This document shows, piece by piece, positions 57,886 through 64,000 of a DNA stretch of 64,000 nt (positions are counted from its first letter, which is position 1; each line of letters starts with the position of its first letter). The position numbers and the translations under genes were made by a program. Source of the DNA: JAGPCK01 sp041675505 (GTDB taxonomy: Bacteria > Bacteroidota > Bacteroidia > UKL13-3); the NCBI GenBank assembly GCA_041675505.1, contig JBAYTR010000006.1:1-64000 (forward strand). The letters run 5' to 3'. The notes beneath the pieces were generated by a model. It was not told the origin of the DNA. It saw only the letters and a list, made by a program, of their open reading frames with translations, and did no database searches.

Positions 57886-59993
57886 GACAGATGTTTCGAT
57901 TGAAAAAATTTCTTCTTTTAAGTCTGCTGCTGTCAGCTACATCACTCACTTCTGTTTGGGCGCAAAATAAACCTGCACGTGAGGAAGACGAACGGGTGGT
58001 TCAGGATTTTCTGGAGCGGTTGATTGAGAATGAAGAGTCCAATATTGATTACACCGACTTACAGGATCAGCTACTTTATTTCTACCGCAACCCTATTAAC
58101 CTGAATAAAGCCGGGAAAGAACAATTACAACAACTGGGCTTTTTAACCGAATTGCAAATCAATAACCTGTTGTTACATCGGTTAACTTATGGCGATTTAT
58201 TATCTGTGTATGAGTTGCAGGTCATTGAAGGATTTACGCCACAGGTTATTCAGGATTTGTTGCTTTTTGCCACGGTAAATGGCGATTGGATGACAGAAAA
58301 ACTCACGTTCAAAAAACTACTCACCCAATCACGGCAAGAAGTTTATTTGATGCACCAGCAAACCTTGCAAACACAAAAAGGCTATACCCTGCCGAATGCC
58401 GAAGACCCTGATGCCACCAACTACTACCTGGGTTCGCCTTACCGTCACTTGTTCAGATACAACATGGCTTATGGCACACGTTTCAGCGCGGGTTTGATTG
58501 GCGAAAAAGATGCCGGTGAACAGTTTCTTGAAGGCAACAATAAAAACGGATTCGACTTTTACTCCTTTCATTTATTTGTGCGTGATGTGGGAAAATTTAA
58601 GTCCATTGCACTGGGCGATTTTCAGGCTGCTTTCGGACAGGGATTAACGTTTGGTTCAGGTTTGGCTTTTGGCAAAAGTCCGTTTGTGCTTAATGTAAAA
58701 CGCAATTACCAGTCACTGCGGCCTTACCGCTCAGTAAACGAGAACGAGTTTTTACGGGGAGCTGCTTTCACCTATGCCCTTCACCAAAAAATTGAACTCA
58801 CCACCTTTCTCTCGCACAAAAAAATTGACGGCAACATCGCTTCCAATACCGACACGCTTTTCTCAGATGAAAGTGCTTTTACTTCCATTATCTCTTCCGG
58901 ATTTCACCGGACGCCCAATGAAATAAAAGACAAACAAACCGTTACACAAACCATAGCAGGCGGGCATTTACGCTACAAACTTTCCAACTTTCAACTTGGC
59001 TTAACCGCTGTACACACTGCTTATGACCAGGCTTTTCAACGCGATGATAAACCATACAACCGCTTCGAATTTTCAGGAAAGAGTTTGCTGAATACGGGCG
59101 TAGACTACACGTGGTATTACCGCAACGTTACCTTCTTTGGAGAAGTAAGTCGCAGCAGCAACAGTGCTATGGCTACCTCACATGGTTTGCTGGCCTCCCT
59201 GCATCCAAAAGTTGATGTGAGCATGGTGTACCGTAATTTTGCAAAAGATTACCACACTACTTATAGCAGTGCTTTTGGCGAAAACTCCCGCAACATCAAT
59301 GAACAGGGTTTTTACATGGGTATCTCAGTACGTCCTGTTCCGAAATGGACCATCAACGCGTATACCGATGTGTATTCCTCCCCCTGGCTTAAGTACTTGG
59401 TAGATGCACCTTCACGTGGGTATGACTACATGGCTGAGTTGAATTATGCACCTTCCAGAACAGTTCAGATGTATTGGCGTTTCCGCAATGATAACAAAGA
59501 GAAAAATGCTACCGGCAATGAAACCGTAAGCGACTTTCTGGTAGTGCACCGCAGGTATACTTACCGCTATCAAATCAGTTACAAGGTATCACCTTCCTTT
59601 ACTTTAAAAAACCGCGTAGAATTCAGCGAATACCAGACACCTGTAACAGCCACTGAAAAAGGCACGGTGTTCATTCAGGATGTTCAGTATAAGCCACTCA
59701 GGGGAGCATTTACATTTATTGGTCGCGCTGCTTATTTCAGTACTGACGGGTACAACAGCCGCCTTTATGCCTTTGAAAATGATTTGCTGTACCAGTTTTC
59801 GGTACCTGCTTTACAAGACAAAGGCATGCGCTATTTTTTGTTAATCAGATACAAACCAATTCGTTCCGTTGATGTTTGGCTAAAGTTGGGCAGCACGGTG
59901 TACACTAATAAAAACACTGTAGGTTCAGGATTAGATGAGATTAACGGGAATGCCCGTACTGACCTGAAAATACAGGTGCGTTACAGCTTCTAA
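57882..59993 (+). CDS. Helix-hairpin-helix protein fused to an outer-membrane barrel
   Basis: 703 residues. Signal peptide (about 1-27, VWAQ|N). The N-terminal ~130 residues contain two ComEA-like helix-hairpin-helix units: NPINLNKAGKEQLQQLGFLTELQINNLL and LLSVYELQVIEGFTPQVIQDLL. The hairpins read GFL and GFT instead of the classic GIG, so DNA contact is uncertain. The remaining ~550 residues are long strand repeats (KFKSIALGDFQAAFGQGLTFGSGLAFGK, YFLLIRYKPIRSVDVWLKLG) ending DLKIQVRYSF, a large outer-membrane barrel. ATG 57882 overlaps the previous stop. Confidence 0.85.
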   Translation: MRQMFRLKKFLLLSLLLSATSLTSVWAQNKPAREEDERVVQDFLERLIENEESNIDYTDLQDQLLYFYRNPINLNKAGKEQLQQLGFLTELQINNLLLHRLTYGDLLSVYELQVIEGFTPQVIQDLLLFATVNGDWMTEKLTFKKLLTQSRQEVYLMHQQTLQTQKGYTLPNAEDPDATNYYLGSPYRHLFRYNMAYGTRFSAGLIGEKDAGEQFLEGNNKNGFDFYSFHLFVRDVGKFKSIALGDFQAAFGQGLTFGSGLAFGKSPFVLNVKRNYQSLRPYRSVNENEFLRGAAFTYALHQKIELTTFLSHKKIDGNIASNTDTLFSDESAFTSIISSGFHRTPNEIKDKQTVTQTIAGGHLRYKLSNFQLGLTAVHTAYDQAFQRDDKPYNRFEFSGKSLLNTGVDYTWYYRNVTFFGEVSRSSNSAMATSHGLLASLHPKVDVSMVYRNFAKDYHTTYSSAFGENSRNINEQGFYMGISVRPVPKWTINAYTDVYSSPWLKYLVDAPSRGYDYMAELNYAPSRTVQMYWRFRNDNKEKNATGNETVSDFLVVHRRYTYRYQISYKVSPSFTLKNRVEFSEYQTPVTATEKGTVFIQDVQYKPLRGAFTFIGRAAYFSTDGYNSRLYAFENDLLYQFSVPALQDKGMRYFLLIRYKPIRSVDVWLKLGSTVYTNKNTVGSGLDEINGNARTDLKIQVRYSF

Positions 59994-60048
59994 CTTTGCA
60001 CAATAGCTGCATTTTTTTCACAAATCCTTAATATTAGCAGCGAAGCCT

Positions 60049-60056
60049 TATTTTTG
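60049..60056 (+). promoter_or_regulatory. -7 promoter box of the Spt-like gene
   Basis: TATTTTTG, a perfect TAnnTTTG, with a leader of about 21 nt before ATG 60078. Confidence 0.55.
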
Positions 60057-60077
60057 CGCAACTTTTAAATACATAAG

Positions 60078-61325
60078 ATGGATTTATTCGAAAAACTTGC
60101 AAGCAGACCCGGACCACTGGGCCAACATGCCGACAGAAGTCATGGCTATTACATGTTCCCTAAGCTGGAAGGACCAATTGGTGCACACATGAATTTTATG
60201 GGTAAAGAAAAATTGGTGTGGAGTCTGAACAACTATTTAGGCTTAGCCAATCACCCGGAAGTGATGAAAGCAGATGCAGAAGGTGCGGCAAAATTTGGTA
60301 TGGCCTACCCTATGGGTGCACGCATGATGAGCGGCAACAGCGACTATCACGAACAATTAGAAAAAGGTCTTGCTGAATTTATAGGCAAAGAAGATGTTAT
60401 ATTGATGAACTACGGTTACCAGGGTATGGTAAGTGCCATTGACTCTTTAGTTGACCGCCATGATGTAATTGTATACGATGCCGAATCTCATGCCTGTATA
60501 ATTGACGGAGTTCGTCTTCACCAAGGCAAACGTTTTGTGTACAACCACAACAACATGGAAAGTTTGGAGAAACAACTGGAGCGTGCCACACGCTGGGTTG
60601 CTGAAACCGGAGGTGCCATACTCGTAATTACTGAAGGTGTATTTGGTATGTCGGGTGTACAGGGTAACCTTAAAGGTATTGTAGAACTGAAAAAGAAATT
60701 CGATTTTCGTTTGTTTGTAGATGATGCACACGGTATAGGCACTATGGGTAAAACAGGAGCCGGTACGGGTGAGGAACAAGGCGTAATGGATCAGATTGAT
60801 ATTTACTTCGGCACCTTTGCCAAATCATTTGCCGGTATCGGAGGTTTTATAGGCAGCAACAAAGCCATTGTGAACCACCTGCGTTACAACACCCGCTCAC
60901 AAATTTTTGCCAAATCATTGCCAATGCCTATGGTAATAGGTGCATTAAAACGACTGGAACTTATTCGCACAAATCCTGAGTTGAAAAACAACTTATGGAA
61001 AATTGTAAATGCTTTGCAAAACGGCTTAAAAGAAGCCGGATTTAACATAGGCATTACCTCTTCGCCTGTAACCCCGGTAATATTAAACGGCACTATACCT
61101 GAGGCAACCGCACTTACGCACGACCTTAGAGAGAACTACAATATCTTCTGCTCTATTGTGGTATATCCGGTTATTCCTAAAGGCATGATTATTCTGCGTT
61201 TAATTCCTACAGCCATTCACACCATTGAAGACGTGAACAGAACCATAGAGGCGTTTAAGGAAGTAAAAGAAAAGCTGGCTGCCGGAAAATACAATGTAGA
61301 ACAAATTGTGAAAGTGGAGAATTAA
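60078..61325 (+). CDS. spt: Serine palmitoyltransferase-like PLP enzyme (alpha-oxoamine synthase family)
   Basis: 415 residues. PLP-dependent family joining an amino acid and an acyl-CoA. Schiff-base Lys249 in FGTFAKSFAGIGGF; stacking His138 (DAESHAC); DDAHGIG at 215-221; PMGARMMSGNSDYHEQLE. The form beginning MDLFEKL...GPLGQHADRSHGYYMFPKLEGPIG is that of Bacteroidota serine palmitoyltransferases, which start sphingolipid synthesis from serine and palmitoyl-CoA. 2-amino-3-ketobutyrate CoA ligase is a close relative and cannot be ruled out by motifs alone. It is monocistronic, with its own promoter and terminator. Confidence 0.9.
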   Translation: MDLFEKLASRPGPLGQHADRSHGYYMFPKLEGPIGAHMNFMGKEKLVWSLNNYLGLANHPEVMKADAEGAAKFGMAYPMGARMMSGNSDYHEQLEKGLAEFIGKEDVILMNYGYQGMVSAIDSLVDRHDVIVYDAESHACIIDGVRLHQGKRFVYNHNNMESLEKQLERATRWVAETGGAILVITEGVFGMSGVQGNLKGIVELKKKFDFRLFVDDAHGIGTMGKTGAGTGEEQGVMDQIDIYFGTFAKSFAGIGGFIGSNKAIVNHLRYNTRSQIFAKSLPMPMVIGALKRLELIRTNPELKNNLWKIVNALQNGLKEAGFNIGITSSPVTPVILNGTIPEATALTHDLRENYNIFCSIVVYPVIPKGMIILRLIPTAIHTIEDVNRTIEAFKEVKEKLAAGKYNVEQIVKVEN

Positions 61326-61350
61326 TACAAAAAATTACACGATATTCTTG

Positions 61351-61385
61351 AACAGCGGTTGAGTAATTCAACCGCTGTTTTTGTT
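61351..61385 (+). terminator. Terminator of the Spt-like gene
   Basis: AACAGCGGTTGA and TCAACCGCTGTT form a perfect 12-bp stem with a GTAAT loop, followed by TTTTG. It sits 25 bp past the stop. Confidence 0.92.
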
Positions 61386-61405
61386 TACATCTGTCTGCTT
61401 TTGTT

Positions 61406-61413
61406 TACTTTTG
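61406..61413 (+). promoter_or_regulatory. -7 promoter box of the DUF1569 gene
   Basis: TACTTTTG, a perfect TAnnTTTG, ends 3 nt before ATG 61417. Because a terminator lies just upstream, this is probably the sole promoter. Confidence 0.65.
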
Positions 61414-61416
61414 TTT

Positions 61417-61893
61417 ATGGAAACAATCGAAAAGCACGAAAAATTTCTCAGCGAAAAATTACCGCTGTATCTGAATGAACTGAAAACAACATCGGCACCT
61501 TTGTGGGGCAAAATGGATGTACAGCAAATGCTCGAACACCTGTGCCTTCCCTTTTTGATTGCTACCGGAAAGATGAGTGTACAACTTACCTCACCCGAAG
61601 ATAAAACACCTGTACTCAAACGTATTTTAATGAGCGATAAACCGCTGCCAAAATTATTTCACAACCCCATTTTACCTGAAACACCATTGCCTGCCGCTGG
61701 TGCCAATTTGGAAGAAAGTAAAAAAGCATTAAAAGAAAGTGTAGCCTTCTTTTTGGATTACTATAAAAAGAACCCTCATGCTACAGCCCTGCACAACATT
61801 TACGGAGAACTGAACTATCCGGAATGGCTGGTGATGAACATTAAGCATGTGCGCCACCACTTTGCTCAGTTTGGTGTGGAAGTGGAAGAATAG
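61417..61893 (+). CDS. DUF1569 / DinB-like protein
   Basis: 158 residues from ATG 61417; an open frame extends to 61381 but lies upstream of the promoter box. A four-helix pattern with histidines HLCL near residue 45, and IKHVRHHFAQFG near the end matches DinB-like DUF1569 proteins, a fold with a His-based metal site often seen in thiol-dependent enzymes. The bacillithiol gene bshC is elsewhere in the window, which fits possible use of that thiol, but this is speculative. Confidence 0.82.
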   Translation: METIEKHEKFLSEKLPLYLNELKTTSAPLWGKMDVQQMLEHLCLPFLIATGKMSVQLTSPEDKTPVLKRILMSDKPLPKLFHNPILPETPLPAAGANLEESKKALKESVAFFLDYYKKNPHATALHNIYGELNYPEWLVMNIKHVRHHFAQFGVEVEE

Positions 61894-61949
61894 CCTTGCG
61901 TAAAACAAGTGGCAAAGCATACATCATAACAAAAAATTCATAAGAATTT

Positions 61950-63185
61950 TTACTTTGAAACACTAGCAACTATATGCTGCGCAGCAATCCAACCGGTTGT
62001 CCAGGCCGCCTGAAAGTTGAAACCTCCCGTTACACCATCAATGTCAAGCACCTCACCGGCAAAGTACAAACCGCTTACTTTTTTGCTTTGCATACAGGTA
62101 AAATCTACTTCGTTTAAATCAACTCCACCGGCTGTTACAAACTCATCTTTAAACGTATTTTTACCGGTTACCTGCACTTCAAAAGCGGAGATAAGGTTAG
62201 TTAGCTGATTCAATTGCTTATTGCTTACATCTGCCCAGCGGGTATCAAATGCAATAGCAGCCTTTTCTATAAAGTACAACCATAACCGCTCGGGCAGGCT
62301 GAATAATCTGGCATTGGGAATAATCTTTTTGCTTTGTTGTTGTTTGAGTTGTTGCAACTCCTGCAGTGTTTGTTCCTGATTGTTCTGCGGTATCCAGTTT
62401 ACAATTAAAGTAAACGCATAGTTGCGTTCAAACAATTCACGGGCAGCAAAAGCAGATGTTTTCAAAATAGCAGGTCCGCTTAGCCCCTGATGCGTAATAA
62501 GCAACGGACCTTCGTATATCTTTTTACTTCCTGCTTGTTTTACCGTGGCTTTGGGTACGGCTATTCCCGCCAGTTCAGTTAATGATTTATCTTTTACAAT
62601 AAAGGTAAACAAAGAAGGGACAGGGTCAACGATGGAAATGTTCAATGAAGCGAAAAAATCATATTGCGATTTTTTAGGAAATCCACCGCAAGCCAGCAGC
62701 ACATTTTTACTACTCAGTGTTTCTTCTTTGTCTGTATGCAACAAGAACCTTGTTCCTTCTTTTGTAACAGTTCTTATTCCACAACCCGGCATCAAACGTA
62801 CACCGTACTTTTCGGCTTCATCCATCAGGCAATCCACAATGGTTTGAGAACTGTTAGTGGACGGAAACATTCGTCCGTCACTTTCTGTCACCAGTTTTAC
62901 CCCATGCTTATTGAACCACTCTACCGTGTCTTTAGGCTGAAAGCGGTTAAACCCCTGTTGCAGTTGTTTGCTGCCGCGCGGATAAAACTTAATCAGTTCC
63001 TGCACATCGAAACAATGATGGGTAACATTGCACCGTCCGCCACCTGAAATTTTCACCTTAGATAAAAACTTAGACGCACGGTCAACAATCGCAATTCGTG
63101 CAGCAGGATGTTGAGTAGCCACATTCACCGCGCAAAAAAATCCTGCGGCCCCGCCACCTATTACAATGAGATCAAATTCTTTCAT
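61950..63185 (-). CDS. HI0933/BaiN-family FAD-dependent oxidoreductase
   Basis: 411 residues. FAD-binding GGGAAGFFCAVNVA at the N-terminus, then KVKISGGGRCNVTHHCF, the hallmark of the HI0933 family, ACGGFPKKS, THQGLSGPAILKTSAFA and FAGEVLDIDGVTGGFNFQAAWTTGWIAA at the C-terminus. Cytoplasmic flavoprotein of unsettled substrate; relatives are described as aminoacetone oxidase-like or as BaiN of bile acid metabolism. It is downstream of the OMP gene on the same strand but separated by a terminator. Confidence 0.93.
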   Translation of the reverse strand: MKEFDLIVIGGGAAGFFCAVNVATQHPAARIAIVDRASKFLSKVKISGGGRCNVTHHCFDVQELIKFYPRGSKQLQQGFNRFQPKDTVEWFNKHGVKLVTESDGRMFPSTNSSQTIVDCLMDEAEKYGVRLMPGCGIRTVTKEGTRFLLHTDKEETLSSKNVLLACGGFPKKSQYDFFASLNISIVDPVPSLFTFIVKDKSLTELAGIAVPKATVKQAGSKKIYEGPLLITHQGLSGPAILKTSAFAARELFERNYAFTLIVNWIPQNNQEQTLQELQQLKQQQSKKIIPNARLFSLPERLWLYFIEKAAIAFDTRWADVSNKQLNQLTNLISAFEVQVTGKNTFKDEFVTAGGVDLNEVDFTCMQSKKVSGLYFAGEVLDIDGVTGGFNFQAAWTTGWIAAQHIVASVSK

Positions 63186-63193
63186 AAAGCAAA

Positions 63194-63224
63194 AGCTCCC
63201 AAAGTTGGTGAAAACCCGGGAGCT
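63194..63224 (-). terminator. Terminator after the partial barrel gene
   Basis: On the minus strand AGCTCCC pairs with GGGAGCT (7 bp) around a 17-nt loop, followed by TTTGCTTT. It is 40 bp past the stop of the barrel gene. Confidence 0.65.
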
Positions 63225-63262
63225 AATTGCAAACGATGATGAAGAAAAGTTTCTTTTGTTAT

Positions 63263-64000
63263 TTAAAAATCGAGATCGTTAATTACTATACCAAAAGCCA
63301 CAGGATACAATTCAGGTCCTCTGTCCTTTTGAAACAACGGTGACAATGAGTAGTTCATGTACAGATTAAACCAACCGTAACCTATTTTAGCATTGATACC
63401 GTAGCTCAAACGCTCCACATTCAAATCATTGTAATTTTTCTCTTTGCCTTCTTTGCTACTCACCTGTTTGGTGTGCGAACCGATTAGGTAACCAACCGTA
63501 GGGCCTGCAGCCAAGCGAAAGGAATGCTTGAGTTTGTCGGGCCTTGATTCAAATTGAAACCCAACCGGAACAGTTACATAAGTAGTAAGCAGTTTGTTCT
63601 TTTTCAGGTTATAACCGGTAGGCAGAGCCTGCAATGAGTCATTGAAACTGCTGAAGGTTACGTTCTCGGTAAAGCGGTAATTGTTGTACTGTATAGTGGT
63701 TCCGTAGTAAAAACGAAACTTACCGTTGGCGCTTAATTTCACCGCCTGATCAAACAAATGCAGGTTTACATTCACTGATTTACCCGGGTTCAAATCCAAA
63801 GCCGACATTGACTTAGGTAAACTGAAGGAGCCTTTGTGAAGATAATTGTTCAGACCTAAATCCAGACGCAGGTAATTGGTAAGCACCTTTTTTTCACTAT
63901 TAGGTTTCTTGTTTCCCTTACCTATTTTTACGGATACACTGTCTTTCCCCTGCTTACCACCTTTGCTGTACACCTTAATTCCCGCAATATCCACTACTAC
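63263..64000 (-). CDS. Outer-membrane beta-barrel protein, 5-prime end outside the window
   Basis: 245 residues visible; the frame stays open to the right edge of the window, so the real start is beyond 64000. Visible text begins with VVVDIAGIKVYSKGGKQ, a basic stretch (KIGKGNKKPNSEKK), then strand repeats typical of a barrel: LRLDLGLNNYLHKGSF, FRFYYGTTIQYNNYRFTENVTF, TTYVTVPVGFQFES, SFRLAAGPTVGYLIGS, and YGINAKIGYGWFNLYMNYSLSPLF. It ends PVAFGIVINDLDF with a terminal Phe. No enzyme motif was seen in the visible part; an OmpA-like or carboxypeptidase-regulatory region may lie upstream. Confidence 0.8.
   Translation of the reverse strand, partial: VVVDIAGIKVYSKGGKQGKDSVSVKIGKGNKKPNSEKKVLTNYLRLDLGLNNYLHKGSFSLPKSMSALDLNPGKSVNVNLHLFDQAVKLSANGKFRFYYGTTIQYNNYRFTENVTFSSFNDSLQALPTGYNLKKNKLLTTYVTVPVGFQFESRPDKLKHSFRLAAGPTVGYLIGSHTKQVSSKEGKEKNYNDLNVERLSYGINAKIGYGWFNLYMNYSLSPLFQKDRGPELYPVAFGIVINDLDF

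Overview
The window is a chromosomal stretch of a Bacteroidota (Bacteroidetes) bacterium, most likely from the Chitinophagales/Sphingobacteriales side of the phylum, though I cannot place it more exactly. The phylum call rests on C-terminal type IX secretion (T9SS) sorting domains of both type A (YPNP motif) and type B (CHU_C-like), on many promoters matching the Bacteroidetes -7 box TAnnTTTG, on the lack of Shine-Dalgarno sequences, and on phylum-typical gene orders: rpmB-rpmG-DUF4295-ftsY-rimO and ftsX-DUF3098-uppP-truB-ribF. No rRNA, CRISPR array, prophage or plasmid gene was seen.

Layout. 1-1172: nine tandem copies of a ~134 bp hairpin-rich unit, directly upstream of a single-domain HUH/Y1 (IS200-like, RAYT-type) transposase. 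1.7-4 kb: folC, a secreted protein and rnhA in a tightly overlapping run. 4-7.8 kb (minus): guaA, a periplasmic-binding-protein-like lipoprotein or secreted protein, and an RsmB-type RNA methyltransferase. 7.9-14.6 kb (plus): an MBL/beta-CASP nuclease, a serine hydrolase lipoprotein, an LPP20-like lipoprotein, a DUF4476 protein, rlmI, an RlpA-like protein and an unknown protein. 14.6-22.9 kb: two large T9SS cargo proteins (an M4 metallopeptidase with a propeller, and a 1502-residue propeller/PKD adhesin) around a small lipoprotein. 23-28.2 kb: a beta-barrel protein, adenine deaminase, cytidine deaminase, a saccharopine-dehydrogenase-like protein and CorA. 28.3-28.5 kb: tRNA-Leu(TAA) and tRNA-Gly(GCC). 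28.6-38.2 kb: mutS, a SpoU methyltransferase, an OmpA/TSP3 protein, bshC, rimO, ftsY and small ribosomal genes. 38.2-41.2 kb: a palindrome cluster, an alpha/beta hydrolase, a barrel protein, mazEF and a small secreted protein. 41.3-50.3 kb (minus): a 1438-residue T9SS type B surface protein, then an envelope/housekeeping operon from ftsX to an M23/LysM peptidase. 50.5-57 kb: leuS, about 0.8 kb of three long direct repeats, and a membrane pyrophosphatase with a Cys/His-rich tail. 57-64 kb: a coupled pair of outer-membrane barrel and helix-hairpin-helix barrel proteins, a serine-palmitoyltransferase-like enzyme, a DinB/DUF1569-like protein, an HI0933-family flavoprotein and a truncated barrel protein.

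Most of the content is housekeeping plus cell-envelope biology. The most interesting signals are: (1) the hairpin-repeat array next to the RAYT-like transposase, with a solitary copy of the same two-hairpin element 37 kb away that carries a compensatory stem change and the same 12-nt spacer; (2) a 97-residue tail with 14 Cys and 7 His on the membrane pyrophosphatase; (3) two AT-rich, atypical segments inside leuS; (4) at least eight genes whose ATG lies only 3-7 nt after a perfect -7 box, implying leaderless or nearly leaderless mRNAs; and (5) spaced direct repeats upstream of mazEF that look like its operator.
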